NCBI GenBank assembly: GCA_034687125.1
Contig: JAQGBZ010000181.1
Span: 60,313-124,312 of the forward strand
Length of the DNA stretch: 64,000 nucleotides
Reading direction: 5' to 3'
DNA from: Neelides folsomi
Lineage: Eukaryota; Arthropoda; Collembola; Neelipleona; Neelidae
Numbering within the stretch: the first letter of the stretch is position 1; each line of letters opens with the position of its first letter. Shown in pieces: positions 1-14,888 of the stretch. Position numbers and translations under genes: made by a program. The notes under the pieces were generated by a model. That model was given only the letters and a program-made list of their open reading frames with translations, ran no database searches and was not told the origin of the DNA.

Positions 1-3000
1 CTTTAAAATTGCCACGAAAATGCAAGAAAATCTATCAAAATCTCACGTTTTCCATTCTCACTCACAGCACAGCCAATGTCAAATTACAATAACAATTTTT
101 AATGATTGATTAGATTAAATTCATATTAGGTACATATGTCTAGCTATTGATAAAATGAAATTAATTTATATTTTTTATATTGATATTATATGTTTTTATA
201 ATTTCTCCAAACATTGACAATTTCAGTGAATGTAAATTGAAACCATACATGTTTGGAAAATAAAAGCTTCCTTTAAAAATTGGGTCACTATATATATAAC
301 ATAAGTTATAGGCATTTTATTAATGTGGATTAATTCATGGATAAGGTAAAAGCACATTGAAAGAGAACCCAAAGAGAAAGACATGATGAAGTATAAGATT
401 TCGCTGTATAAGATAAGGTATACATACAGTTGTTGTTCCATAATATGTAGGTATATGAATGTATTACTTTGTAAATTGATCCATTAAAAAGTTTGAGAAC
501 TTCGTCCCAATCCCAATAGAAAGACTAACTTTGTCATTATTTAAAAAGGGTTGAGGGAAATAAGTGAAGAGCGCCTTTGGGGGCTTTTAAATTCACGATC
601 ATTTTACATCTTTTTCTCTTTCATATTTGAATCTTTCATAATTCCATATATAGTTACATAACTAAATACATAAATTTAGAAGTATAAATATATCACATTA
701 TAAAATACATTTTAAAATTTTATTATATACAAATACATTAATAACTAGATATAATTTAATACGTATGCATTATATATTGTATTTGTAGTAAAATTAAAAA
801 TATGGATGATATTGAATCACTTCACTTATCCGGATATATTATAATAAAATATTTTTAGGTTGTAAAAATTATTGTTGTATTCATGTTTCCAACTATTATA
901 TTTTCTTCGTTTCATTCCATCAACTAGATTTCTTCCAGTATTTTTCTCCTCTACGGAGATCCAAGGATGAAATAAATAATGCTCTTAAAGTTAATGGTAA
1001 GAGACAATTCGCTCTCAATGCATTCTCAAAATATTTTCCCCTTACATTGGAACTCGAGTAAGTTTTGTAAAGATGAGTTGGAGTGAGAAATGAAATTGGA
1101 CATTTTCTCCCCATCCATTTCCCCATTGAAACACCGAGGGTGTTTTAGGTGTGAAGAGCTCTTGGTGTTTGAGCGCCTTCAATGAAGATATGTCGCTTCG
1201 TATCTGGATTAACCCAGTGAGACATCAAAACCCAGGGGAGTTTCTTATCAGTATATCAAAATAACTGTTATAAATACTATACTATTTATATACATAAGTA
1301 ACTTCTTTACATTATATAAATACTACTTATTACGTATGAAATCCCTTTAAAATTTTTCTTAAGATTATTATTGTCTAAATAGGAAATTCCGTTAAGCACT
1401 ACCTTTCGTCACACAGGCAGAGATAAAAAATAAACATTTAGAAATAGTACATAAGGAACAAGACCCGGTTTGTCCATTTAAACTAGGTGTATCTTTTTTT
1501 AAAGGCACTCCACACCATTCCAACAGGTCCAAATCACTATATGGAATCTTTAAATCTTTAAAACAAATGTCCATTTAAAGAGAGAGTTCTTTGGCGGTTC
1601 GGAGCTCAATTTTTCTCATTACAACACATAACACCCCCTCTCTCTCTCTCAGGCCCAAATAAAGAAACGAGTATAAAAAAGGCCCGGAAAGTTGGTTTCC
1701 ATTCAACACGTTAAATACATAAGCCTTTTCAACCTAGAGCTAGACGCTATCTGGTAGTATCTAAATGAGTAATATATACGTATTTATATAAAATGTACCC
1801 TATACCATATGGTAGATTATTATTACCCAATACTTAATCATTAGTACTAGGTAAAAGCTACAAAGCTTATATTATATTTTAAAAGATCAACCTTTTTACG
1901 ATTCGTGGGATTGAAAAAAATTTGAAACCACATTTGAAATAATCTTTGGACTTTGGGAATTAAATCAAAAAATGTTACTATTATAGTTTAAAAATTCGTT
2001 AGAAAATATCCAAGAAAATGATTGTAAAACTAAAATTAAAGTTTAAAATCATTCCAAATGGACCATTATATGAAAATTGTTTTTTGCTGTTAAATTCACT
2101 CGATCAGTCGACACTCGAAGTTCTTCGGGCCATTTCCAGAAGAAGAAAATAAATCTTTTAAAGGATTGGCAGTTAAAGAAATTACTCCACTTTGTTTTCA
2201 TCATAAAGGTTTGGCCCAGCTTCCCCCAGCCTCATAATGGAGACATAAAAAGGAAAACAAGTGAAAAATTAGTTAATCAATTCACATTCTCTCAATTTAA
2301 CTCTATATCTTTAGATATCTTCCTTTAACTCTTTCTTTCACAGGAAGGTCTTAAACCAATATTTAACAAATGGAACATTGGGAAGTGATATAATAGAAAA
2401 TGCAATAGGAACTGCAATACAAAATAACTATATAAAATAATGTAATATAAAATGTAGCTAATGGTAAATGTAGCATAGAGGCTTTTGGCCATTATGAACA
2501 ATTCCGCTTGAGTCTCTTTATCCGCTAGACATTAAAAACTCATTCAACCTCTTTCAAACCGGACAATGGGTGTAATAAATGTACGCCGAGTTAACTCAGA
2601 CCATCTTCACTATTTTAAATTTCATTTACATTACCAAATTCGATTCCAACAAAAGGGTCATTTTAATTGTCGTTGATGATTTATGTCAAACTGGAGAAAT
2701 CATTTAAACTCCGTTTTTAAGGAATCATACTCCATTTATTTTATATTCTAAAATATTTTATGATTCAAAATTACTTACGTAATATTACAAAATATTTAAA
2801 ATTTAAATTCTGATCTATTGCTGGTTTAAGTATAAAAGAATTTCAAATCACCATTTGAGGATTATTTTGAGCAAATCATTGGGTGTATTTATTAGTGTTA
2901 AAAATCCATATGGGTTGGGTTAATAAGATTCGGGCGTGGTTGTAAAAACTCATTACTATTTAAGATTTTCGGAAAACATAAGTTGGCCTTGTTATGAGCC

Positions 3001-4284
3001 GCGGTTCTCAAAGGATAAGAAATGAAAAAGGAATGAACGGTAATTAAAATCCTTCAACTTTTCTTTTAATTAGTCTTAAATGCTATTAAAATATTCAATA
3101 TAAATATAAGTATACCTGCATATTTAAGATATATCTGTATATTTGTATTAAAATGTGTAGTTAGAGTATATTTGAACTCTATTTTGATTTGACAAATGAG
3201 GATCTTTTTGATTTTAACTACTTGTACGCTTTGAATTTAACTCGGAGTGAATTAGCTGTGCCATTGAGATTGCAATTTGAAGTTAAGACATTAAATAACA
3301 CCGAGATTTACAACCATGTTGAACTGAATGTTCAGCTCATTGCTTAACACAATGCAGAATGAATGAATTAGTTAAGGGCGTCTAAACTTCCAGGGAAAAG
3401 CGTTTATTAAAAGGTCCTTATTAAAACGAGTTTATTAACAGACGAAAGTGACGCCTTATGTTTGAATATTGGAGCCGTATATTACAAATTACAAAAGTTA
3501 AGGATAATGTGGAAAACAAGGCCCGCCCTTCATTTTCAATCTTTTCCCCAATCCTCAATAATATATACATAACATACATTGAGATATGTATAAAAATATC
3601 CGTACATGTGTGTGTTTTACGATCCTTGGGTTTATGACTCATTCCTTGAGATTTTATTGAGCAATTCTAACTCTTTCCTTTTGCTGTTCATGGGAAGGAA
3701 ATTTTTTGACCTCTGGAAAACCTCCGTTGACTAAATTAACATTGATGCATAAAAGGGGTCGAAATGGATGTAAAGCAAGGGCCAGGAATCGGAAAAGAAC
3801 GAGGAGTGTTAATCATAAAAAACATTTTTATGCTCCACTTTAAATGCCTCCAACTCTTTTGCCCCTTTCCGGTCGATTCAAATCAACTCGGGAAGAATTT
3901 AATAACCAGACCCAATAAAAATGTTAGGATTTGGGATGTAGAATAAATAAAATCAGATTAACAAAAAGTGTTTTTCAAGGATTCAATTCCAATAAAATGG
4001 ACAAATAACAATAAGGGAAATTCCGTTTAAAAATGGATCTATAAACTATTTCTTAATTCAATAAATATTAATTTTTCTTAATTTTTTCATACGGAATACC
4101 AATCTAAAATTACCATAATTACTTTAACACTATAATACTTACAAGTTAGTATGTCTAGTTAATTTTCTATATATCATTTTCTCATATTCATTATATTATC
4201 AATTTTACTTAAGATCAATTTATATTTGTTTATAAATAATTTAAATAAGATGTCTGAATGAAGATTGAAATTAAAAACACTCAC
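1..4284. other. No exon recognised; probable intron or 3' part of the Sidestep-like gene
   Basis: The exon that ends at 4285 on the minus strand ends with a splice donor in phase 1, so its gene must continue toward position 1. I looked on the minus strand for the next Ig exon, a fibronectin domain or a membrane segment and did not recognise one. The open frames here are short and AT-rich and lack convincing splice sites. A large intron is the simplest reading. Confidence 0.5.
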
Positions 4285-7200
4285 TGTTGATGATTAATTG
4301 CAAATCGTTGCTTTTTCCTTTCCCCACGGAATTCTCGGCTTCGCAACTGTAATTCCCCACTGAAGTGAAATCAACTTGTTTGAAGAAAAGAGTTTTTCCG
4401 TGGATTGTAATTCCCTCTTTTTCAGCATTCGCAATTTCCGTCCTCTGAAAAATAATTTTATATATGAACATTATAATAATGAATTAGGCATTTCGTACTT
4501 TAATTAAGGAGAAGTTGTTATTTATAAGGTATATTAGCTATTTGTACTGCCTACACTTAATAAATAAAACTATATTACACATACCATAATTGTGTGGGTT
4601 ATTTTTAAGGATGTATAAATACAATATTTACGTAAGTGTAGCAGCACTATTTATGAGTATTTATAAAGTAGATTTTGCTAATAAATGTTTTTTGAAAATA
4701 TTATTATTTTAATTAACTCTGATGAATTAGAATGTTATTTTTGAAGTCGAAATAAACTAAAACAAAGCTCACCCCACGAAACCATCTAATGACGTTAGGG
4801 GCCGGATTTGCTTTCACATGACATTCGAGAAGGACGGATTCGCCTTCTGAGAAATTTACCGTTCGGTTCACTCCAAATCTCAGGAAACTCACCGGGGCGT
4901 CTAAGAGAGAAAGGGCAAACAAAGGGAATTAAAATGTTCAAAGAGAAACAAAAGCAGAGGAGCAAACCAAGGACGCGCCCAAATACAAATAAAATCGCCC
5001 TTATTAAATTAAAACTTGTTCATTAAAATTATCATTCCAAAGGACGGAGACAATCTTGCAGAGGTAATTGAAAATTATTGGTTTAGTATAAAACATTATG
5101 GCTGGATTTTTTATTCTCTCGTTTAAAATTGTGATTTACCTTATAAACATTAAACATAAAACAAAAATTAAATTTTTTAGTTAATAGTCGTTAAACAGTT
5201 TGAAAATATTTTTTTAAATAGTTTGTTGAACTTAATGGTTAAAATATGAAAATAATAGAATTCATCATTGAAAATGTAAACAGCTCTCTAATAATAATTT
5301 CCAAATCCAAACCAAGACATTATTACATAAGAGCACATATGCTTTAAAATTTGTTTCCATGAAAATATATAATAATAATGTGTTGAATTTCATTGAAAAT
5401 TTTATAAAAATGAAATCATTTTCCAATTTTTTGAAATGAAAAGACCAAGAGCTCATAGGCTCACAGTTCAAACATTTATTATAAGTAGTAATAATTATGT
5501 TTTAAATGATCATTCTTATAGTAACTGTGTTAATCCTATTGGTATTTGTTATGTTATTAGTAATAACTTATTACTGAATATCGTCAAAATACAAATATTA
5601 TTTTTCCACAATTTTTTTAATTTCCCGTATATTTGCATGTTTGAACAAAATTCGCAAAAAATTGTTTTCGTTTTCTTATTCCTCACTTATTTTATTTTAT
5701 TAAAAGCGATGATCCTAGTCTAGTATAACTTCCAAGGGATCTGTCCGAGATTTTCAGAATTCACACAGAGCTTTCATTTAAAATGAACGTAATAATGACA
5801 AAGTCTCTGTAATTTGAGCTTAAGGAGGAGAATCCTGGAGTTTGAAAAGGATGCATGTTGCGGTGACTTAGGAAGTGTCAGGAACGGGGAAGTTTAAACA
5901 CATTATCCATTATTAAGATGAATCATCTCCTTTCAACTTGATGTAAAACATTTCCAAAATATAAAAATTACTTCTGTCAGTTTTCTTCAAGGGATTTGAA
6001 AATTAGAAAACCTCAAGTTCCTCGCCTTAACAAATGACTTACAAAATCCTAACCTCCCAACTTTCGCTAAACTTATCCAACACTTTTAAAATTAGAATAA
6101 TTGCTATCCAATTTATATACAATCCATCAGATTAATATCTATGATATTCCACTAATATAGTATATAAAAAATGGTTAATATGGTCTGACAACAAGTGAGT
6201 TTCATCGTGTTCTGTAATATGAGAGCAGTCTCAGAACAACAAAATATAAAAGTTATCTTTTTATATGAAACCAGCAATTCCAAATGTATTGGTTCAATGA
6301 GTCCAACAAAAGTTAATGTTTACGTTCTCAAATTAACTCTTTAGATTTAGAAAGGAAAAGTCATTTGAAATTTCAAGGCTTAAAGTTTTAAATTTCGAGG
6401 AAAATTTCTTGCTTTGAATTACACACCCACGTGTCTAACTTCGTTTCCCGATGTAATGTAAGTTTCGTTAAATGTGAGCTGGAAATAGTGCGGTTGAAAA
6501 AAGGAAAAGAGGAAGTTGAAAAAAGGGGCGTGTGAAATTGGAAAGAAGATCCCCTTTCCTTGATCCGCTTATTACGCCCCTTCATTACATTGATCTTACT
6601 CCGACTCTTCCATGAACCTGAACCTGAAATGAATGTTCGGAAGAAACCAAGAAAGATATATTCCAACCAGATATTCACCAGAACATTTCCCTTACATTTA
6701 ATCTTCAACTTCCTTCGTATCTGAATAGGTTTGTCGGTAATCCAGGGGTTCTCGGCTTTACAGGCCAAAATCGCCTCTTCGTCTCCCACATCTGGACGGA
6801 ACGGGAGAGCAAAGTCAGCTACAACGTCTGGATCAGACTTCTAATACCAATAATGAAAAATGAAAAATATCATTATAATCGTTTAAATTATAGTTATACC
6901 TTTATTTGCTTAAAATTGTAGTACAAAAATAATGCATCTATTTAAATTTAAATAGTCAATTCTAATTAAATAAGGGTACCATTTAATCTGCAATAATTTA
7001 AATCAGTTTTGCAATAATTTAAAAACTATTTTTGCAATATCCCTCTTTTGCAATAATTCAATCGGCTAGTACCATAATTGAATCAATTTTTGCAATAATA
7101 TAATTATATATATATATTAATTACAGTATGTATAACAAATATTTTATTCAAATAACGCTGTTTTTTATTAACTTTTATTAAACTTTTCGATTATTATACT

Positions 7201-10200
7201 AACAATAAATGGTTAATAATTGACTGTCAATGAGAATGAAAGAGGGGGAGAATTTGAATAAAGGATAGATCAGATTCATAAAATATTGACTTCCCAATCG
7301 GCCCCAAATGGAGGGAAATAAAATATGCTCAGTATTCCCCCCACTCTCATAAAAGACCCAAAGAGTTCGAACTTTTCCCTTTTGGATTGAAATCCAAGTT
7401 TTGTCCATAGCTTTCTTCCTCATTCTCAATTTCTCAATATGAGCCTTTCCAGTATTTCCAATATCGAGATGAGTTTTATAAATATGGGTTTTGAGAGTAT
7501 AAATAAGAGTTTTGGGCTTTATCACAATAAGAGTTTTCTCTTTATAACAATACGAGTTTTGTCTTTTATAACTTTATTGGATGTATTTTGTAAAATGGGG
7601 AAGCTCTAAAGTTTGTTCCAACAGCAGGAGAAGATGATGAAAGGATAAGTGTGGGAAATGCAGTTGGGAAAGATCCGACCGTTCACAAAGCTCAATCCGA
7701 ATGAGAAAACTTTCATAAGCTGACAGAGGAGAGAAAAAGAAAGAAAAGATAAATGATTATTACGATTTGATATCGAGGGCCAACGCGTTTTTGGTGCTTC
7801 CAAAACTCTACTCGGACTGTCGGATAAGCCCCAATAGTTCTACAACGAATCGTCGTTGGGACACCCGCAGTTAACGAATCCGGAATATCCATTTCAATGT
7901 GTTTTGGAGTCACTGGAATTAAATTATATTTTAATCAAGTCATTTTTAATTAAAATAATTATATTTAATTATATCAATTTATTATGAATTAATTTAATTT
8001 TGTAATTTTTGTCCACAAATTTAATAATATCAAATTTAATAAATTAGATTAATTAATTTTTGTCCAAAACGGATGGATGGATGCCTAATGTCTAATTAAT
8101 ATTAATAAGATGTACTCTAGGTATAGATTAATGAACGATGTAATGCAATGGTAATGTGAGAATAAATGAGATATGCTCACTCATTGTCAGCGATAAAAAC
8201 CACAGTCGTTTTTGGAGATTATTCGGAAGTGTTGAAGTTGAATTGAAAAGGATTGGGTTTTGGATGTATGATGATTTTGGATGTAAATGACATTTTTCAT
8301 TTCTTTCCTCAATCTCCTGTCAAATGTCAACTTCAATCTCCAATTCCCAGAAAACTTTTAATCTCCTCGGAGCAAAGAAATCGAAGAAATGTCCTTAACT
8401 ACCTGCTTTAACTATATATAGTATGTATTTATGTGTAATATATATAACAATATACCATATCATATACTTATCCAATACGCTGGTTAACTACTATATAAAT
8501 ATAATTTTATTCCATCATCATTCGTGGTTTCACGTGCTTGTGTATTTAACACTAAATGTAAGTAATGACTTAAGGAATGTTTTATAAACATTTCTCAATT
8601 ATTTATGTCACGATTGTACCAAAACTGAAAGAATTTGAATGATCATTTTAAACATAACGATGTTTATTTTCATAATGTCATAAATGGTAGATTTATGTGA
8701 AGCGAATTGGCAAACTGCTAAAAACGCTAATTTGCGAATCTCAAGATAAAGCACATGTGAAATAAGCTAACAGACGTTAAATATGTGCCCTATGTAGAGA
8801 TACATACGGTACATTCAAAGGTGATTGCTAAGATAAATATTTCTGTAAAGTTGCTTTTTTATTATTTTAGAAAAAATTATTTTTTTCAACTCTGAATATG
8901 AATTATAATAAAAATGTGCTATTACGAAATTAATGATTAGGTACAAAACAAAATACAAAAGTAAAACTATTCAAATCATTACTTTTGACTTACGAAGAAG
9001 CTAACCATTTATAAAAATCCATTCTAATAAAATTAACTTACGGTAAACGTCAAGATTGACGCGATGGGAAATGGCTTTAGTTTCATTATTATTGGAGGCC
9101 TGACAAGTGTACAAATCATAAGTGTGATTTCTCCACAAATTTGTAATTGTGAGCTCGTTAGTGGCGTAATTGTTTTCCAGAACTTCGTAGGTCCAATCCA
9201 ACAAAATCCCATTTCTGTACCAGAAAACATCCGGCGGTGGTTTACCTGCAATCAGCACATTTAGCTCTCAAGTTACCCAATTTCAATTAAACCATTTCAA
9301 TCTCAAATTCTCAGTGTCAATCAAATTAATCAACAACTCAATAAAACAATCCAATTTAATTAAAAATCAAACTAAATTAGAAAAAATCAATCATTAATGA
9401 AAAAAGCTACTATGTATTATACTAACAAGTATGTATGTATATGTAAGTATGGGCTTAATATATGATAACTTGATAACAATTTAAATACATTACTAAAGAG
9501 TGGGAAGTGACATGTGAAAAATCTTTGGCTGTTAAAAACTAAAACAGACACTTGCTTACAAAGGCAAAGGTCAAGGAAAGAAAAAGAACATTGGGAGTTT
9601 TTTGAGTTTGGCGAGAATTTGGAAATAAAGTTGGTTGAATTGGATGTCAAAGTTGAATAAAGTTGAATTAAATTGACATTGAGGAAGAGAAGGAGGATTG
9701 AGCATTTTTCACGTCAAGGGGTTAAGTGGTGGAATATTCTAATTCTCATCAGCTCTCCACGTCTTTAATTCCCAGTCTGCCCACGTTTCTCTCCTCAACA
9801 GACACAAATGCAAAGGAAAGAGGGAAAGAGAAGGAAAGTGAAAATTTCCTCACTGCATTGCAGATTTCTTTATCCAACTCCAATTGGACTTCTCATATGG
9901 AGACCAAATTGTATGGAAATTAGTTCCTCATTATAGCACAGCACCGTCCTTAATGTCTCTCTTATTTATCGTTACAAATTCACAAATAGAATGTGCCACA
10001 TTATTTACCATTTATTAAATTACCATTATCAGTTTAATCCACGGCCTTTTGTGTACCCGGCATTTTAAATCAAGAATAACCTTTTTGCTTATAAACGAAT
10101 ATTCACCAAAATTAAATGAATAACTTTATTTTGAGATTTGACTTCCCTTCTCCTTAATGTAAAATAACTAAATCTTCATACATCAAGGTAATTCTTGAAA

Positions 10201-13200
10201 TGGATTTATGAAAACTACCTTAACTTAATCTATCATATATTCTTTTCAATATTTTCATGCATGAAATTCCAATGTTATGCATTCATTTTGTGAAAAGTGA
10301 AAAAAACTTGTAAATTAAGAATAGTTGTAAATTAAGCAATAATATGATTTAGACTCACCGCCATGAGCTGTGCACACGACCGTGACATTTTGACTTTCTT
10401 GGTAGGGACCCAAATATGAAATCTCATTCAAATTGGGATGGTTATTTTGTCCTGGGAACATTTGCTGATCGGCGATGGGCCTTGACGTAGAAGTGTCCCG
10501 GATCTCGAGATAACTTGGAGGGACTGAAAATAAAAACATAAACGTTTTTTTCACATCTGTTTCATTTTTATCAAAATCTCAAGCTGATCCAAACATCAAT
10601 CTTTCAATTATGAAAAATTTCTTAAACATCTCTCTTTCTACGAATGCCTGAATTTATCTAGTAAACCATATTTTAAACAAACGTAATTTTCACATATTTA
10701 AAGATGGTGAGTACATATTTTAAAATTCTAAATATTTTAACCTTATAAACATATAAACGAAAATAAAAAGTTTAAATTCTAATAATTTAAATTCAATTTA
10801 AATAAATCATACGTAATTAAATTAAAAAACATAATATAAATTTACAGAATAATTATATATTTATTTCAATATATGAAAATTGTTAAAAAATGTAGGATAT
10901 TTTGAAGTGAAGTTGATACACCTTTAATGTTTGAGATCAGATGAGATGGAGAAATGTGAAATGAGGAGTTTAAAAGTTTAATGTGATGATGCATAGAGAA
11001 TGGGTCCATTTGCACTCAAAAAGCCCAATTTATCCCTCTTTATAAATTGAAAATGTGATGAGACGATTTACACAATTGAAAAATTCATGGACATTTTCCC
11101 AAAATAAACGAAGTGCGCGGACGTGTGTGGGATTTCCCATAAGAATTCCCAAGGAGGTCTTGGGCGGGGAAATTGTGTGGAGAAATGAAGGAGAGTCATA
11201 ACGAAATAATCTCCTCGTTAGGTGTAAATTATTTGGGACTAGGGATGATGAAGAAAAGAAAACTATCTGTAGATATGAACTTTATATTTAATCATTCTTC
11301 ATTTCTTTTAACTCAATATGAATCCTCTATGTATTTATTAACACACAATTCTAAATTTGAGATCCGACGCGTTAACAAGATACGAATATCTTTAAACTTG
11401 AGGTATTTGATCACACAAGATATTATCTATATGATATAGGTGTGTTTGTGCGTATGACTCTTTCCCTTATCTTTTCACCCGTTCCAAATCAGAATTTAAT
11501 GTGGCAGAACTTTGAAGGTAATTGTGCTTAAAGTTTTGAATCTTTTATCCATTCAAATAAAATATCGTTTTTATCTTCTAATACTAATCGTATTTAAACT
11601 TGCTTAGGATATGTATTTAATGCTAAATTATATAGAATAGAAAAAAGTGCCCTTTTCCATAACTTCGCCAAAACATACTTTGCACTTGGTAGATATTAAG
11701 GAAGGAATTTTGTTTTTTGTTGTGCTTTTTTTAGATTGGTTGTTTGGTTCTCGGGTATTGATGAGGAGTGTCAACCCTTAATTCCAGAGAAAGAAACAAA
11801 ATCCCATCCGATCAATAGGGATTTCAAGGGGAGATGATTTAAGCTCCTTATGTGGGTTTTAAGCCTTACCTATTATTTTGAGGAGAACGAAATGATTTGT
11901 TGTTGGAGAGTTCCGGTAATCAACTCGACACCTGTACGTTCCTTCAATACAAAAACAATACAGAATTTTTGATTGAAAACTAGTTAGGCATATAAAAAGG
12001 CCATCACGTAAAAAACTGTTAAAGAATCTTACCAACATTTTAATATTAAAGATAATGCTAAGCTAATTTAAATAAATTTCAATAATAAATTTGTATATTC
12101 CCGGTACATGCATTTTTTATTCAACTGACTAAATTGTATACTTAATTTTAATAAGCTTTAAACTCTGTTAATGTGTTTATTTACAGAGTTAAATTTACAC
12201 TGCAATTTTAATTATTAGAGTGCACTGTACTGACACTGCAGTGTAAGATTTGATTTTGTAAAAAGCACCTTCATCAGACGTCTGAAGTTCTTGGATCATT
12301 AGAGCAGGATATCTCCAATTTTTCTTTGGAAGGTTTGGCCAAACGCGAAAGTACAACCTATTCCCGGCTTCATTCTTCAATGTCAAATGTCTAGGCTCTT
12401 CTTCTTCGTTCCGACAGTCATAACTGGAGGTCAATGAAAATTCCGATATTAACCCTCTTGAACTGAAGAATCATAAATATGAATCACGGATTTTCCCCTC
12501 ACGTGCGAAGTAACTCACATTATCACATTTGCCTTATTCTTAGGAAGCAAGCACTCCCATATATTCCCATATATGCGTTTCCGGGAACATCGCCGGGAAC
12601 GTTCATGGGAATGCTCCCATACATTCCCATACATGTGTTCCCACCAGCGTTCCCGGGAAATTTTCAATTATATTTTCACAAATCTCCAAAATTCGTTTTA
12701 ATGAAAACCTTACTTTAATTTTAAACATTAATCTCGTAATTCCGTTTTGTCCTTTCAGGTTGCATTTATTTCTCATATTTCATTTATCTGTCAGCACAAA
12801 TCTTGTTTTGTAAATAATTAATGGAAAGACGATCTCTAATGGAATGGTGATGTTAATGAGATCGTGAAATGATTGAGGAAGAGTAAATCAGAAAATTGAT
12901 AAATGAGTCGATCACTTGCCTATAAATAGGAGAACTAGAGGAATCTTTAAACCACAAAATCATCGCCACGTCGTGGAGTGAGTCAATCAAACATGGAATC
13001 TGGCCAACGGAGTTCAAAATACTAAAAATCTCTTTATCTGAAATAAAAAAGGTGAACGAGCATTACACATAAAAATTAAACATTCCTTTAAAGATTTTGA
13101 ACCCTTTTTAAACACTTTCATATCCAATACTAAGTTGTATAGTATATGTATAAATAATAAAATAATAACCAATGCTGAATTTTATTAGACCAAGAATTTA

Positions 13201-13300
13201 AAAAAAGCATTTTCTTACGTTTGGCTTCATATGAGAAAATATCTTCACAATCTCCGTTCCAAGAGAAGGAGAAAAGGAGGAAAAAAGCAAATGCGAGCAT
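4285..13300 (-). CDS. side: Sidestep-like immunoglobulin-superfamily receptor (partial, 3' end outside window)
   Basis: Ten exons join without a phase error: 13300-13219, 13037-12920, 12462-12269, 11941-11870, 10523-10359, 9245-9042, 7912-7764, 6840-6696, 4900-4773, 4444-4285 (472 residues so far). The start ATG at 13300 begins a signal peptide (MLAFAFFLLFSFSW). Ig1 runs from C43 and W56 to C136 within YRCRVDYRNSPT, a hallmark of the Sidestep family, followed by VPPSYLEI. Ig2 has C206, W219, C258; Ig3 C302, W316, C355; Ig4 C403, W416, C453, entered through KYAP. In Drosophila, Sidestep proteins are surface ligands for Beat receptors that guide motor axons. The remaining ectodomain, membrane span and tail expected from the family are not in the window. 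The donor of exon 2 is GC rather than GT. Family assignment is strong; which Sidestep paralogue it is cannot be told. Confidence 0.85.
5316..5540 (-). mobile_element. MITE, diverged copy of the 52-kb element
   Basis: This stretch, in the intron between the exons at 6696 and 4900, matches the element at 52076-52316 in reverse orientation over about 220 bp. Shared landmarks are ACATAAGAGCACAT at one end, TGTTGAATTTCATTGA in the middle and GATCATTCTTATAGTAACTG near the other end. The far terminal repeat is eroded here. Confidence 0.7.
12541..12660. repeat. Two-unit GC-rich direct repeat in an intron of the Sidestep-like gene
   Basis: Two imperfect units, each starting with GC(A)CTCCCATA followed by TTCCCATA and ending near CGTTC, carry TTCCCGGGAA-like palindromes and ATTCCCATA blocks. 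They stand out from the AT-rich intron between the exons ending at 12920 and starting at 12462. Function unknown. Confidence 0.6.
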
Positions 13301-14689
13301 GATTCCCTCCCAGTTGGAAAATCATACAAGTTTCACGTCTCACTTTCTTCCATCACAAATTCCCCAAGATCCTTTTGGACTTTTAATACTTTCGAAGATC
13401 TGTTGATGAGAACTGTCCTTCCACGTTCCTTTACACTTCCACAGCCACTTGGGTAATAACTCTCCAATCACTCTCGACCCCAATGGTTCACTAGTGCACA
13501 TATGGGATTTTCAAAACGCATACCATCACGCTTATTGTTACTAATCCTTCTTATTGTCAGACAACACATAGTTTATGGAACACCCAACTTTAAGACCCAT
13601 ACAATACTTATACGCCACCAGTGGCACACTATTATAGAGAATATAACTCTATTATATAATTGAATATATCACACTACTTTATGCATATAAGAATTGTATG
13701 TAATACATTTCTGTATATAACAAATATGTTTGTTTATCATATAATAATCCAGCTCCCGTTTAATTCACAAAAGATATGAATCTATAGTACTTAGGTAAAA
13801 TAGTGGTCTTCTCGTAAATGGACAAACCAGAAACACCCAAAGGACCAGAAAGACACACGGAGTTGATATTTGTCGGTAATGCTTTGGGGGTTTAGAGACA
13901 TGGACGAGACAAGAAATGTCTCTTGAGATCCCGGAACTTCCAATCCAAATCCCACAACTCCACCAGAAGAAGTGCTTCCAACTGATAATAGTCGACGTAA
14001 ATTGAAATCAAAAATCAAACGGATCAAGGAAGGAATTCAATAATTTTAAATCTCTCGTATTTCAAAATTACAATACTATACTAACTTTTTAACCTTTCTA
14101 AACTTGGCATTATGGCTTTAATGATATTAAATGGTAAATGGCATTAAAGTAAAAAAAATAAAGGTAAGATTTTTACGATCAAAACGTCATAGAATTTTAA
14201 TATTAAAATGGATGGATCCTTCTCTATACCATACATCATTAAATAATATGTACATTAATAAGTTTTAATCATTAACCATATTAAAAGTTGTATTGTAATA
14301 TCGTATGATCACTGAAACTGAATAATGATCGGCGAAATATTTATATTTTAATAAAATTATAATATTTTTAAAACACTAACGCCTTACGCCCTTTCAGATC
14401 CTGACAGCCGTTTCAAATAATAGGTATTCTGTAGATTAGTGAGTTGGGTAGTTTGAGTAGTTCGTCTAGAGTCTCTAGAGCGACTGTGAGTCTCACGACA
14501 ACACATAAATGTAATATTGTAAAAGTACAGATGTGGACGTTTTTTGCTCCATACAAAAATATATTCGTCTCACTACGCGCTACAAATAACTCAATGATCT
14601 GCGAGGGAAAAAGGTTAGGAGTGAGATACAACTTCTATATTATAACTTTTATACCTATTATATATGTATGTATGCATATTGGGAGATTA

Positions 14690-14745
14690 TGATGTTACCA
14701 TCACAGTCGCGCAGGCCAAGAGGCCCATTCCAATATGTCTCAGCC
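14690..14745. repeat. Dispersed GC-rich repeat, copy 1
   Basis: The segment reads ATGTTACCATCAC, then CGCGCAGGCC, then GGCCCATT, ending near GTCTC. The reverse complement of 24505-24555 has the same blocks in the same order. Both sit in otherwise AT-rich sequence, so they are two copies of a dispersed element, possibly a SINE or transposon end. Confidence 0.6.
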
Positions 14746-14888
14746 TATTTACAATCATTCTTTACTCCGTATGACACACATTATCAATATTAGATTGACG
14801 TGTGTTTCCAGTGGAGAGAAATTTATACCCGTGTCGTATACGCTATTGGTATTAGACTAATTTGTATGCTTCTATGGGGGATACTTAA

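Noticed and set aside
1392-1574. 60-codon minus-strand frame considered as the next Sidestep exon
   Set aside because: No Ig cysteine-tryptophan pattern and no phase-matched acceptor.
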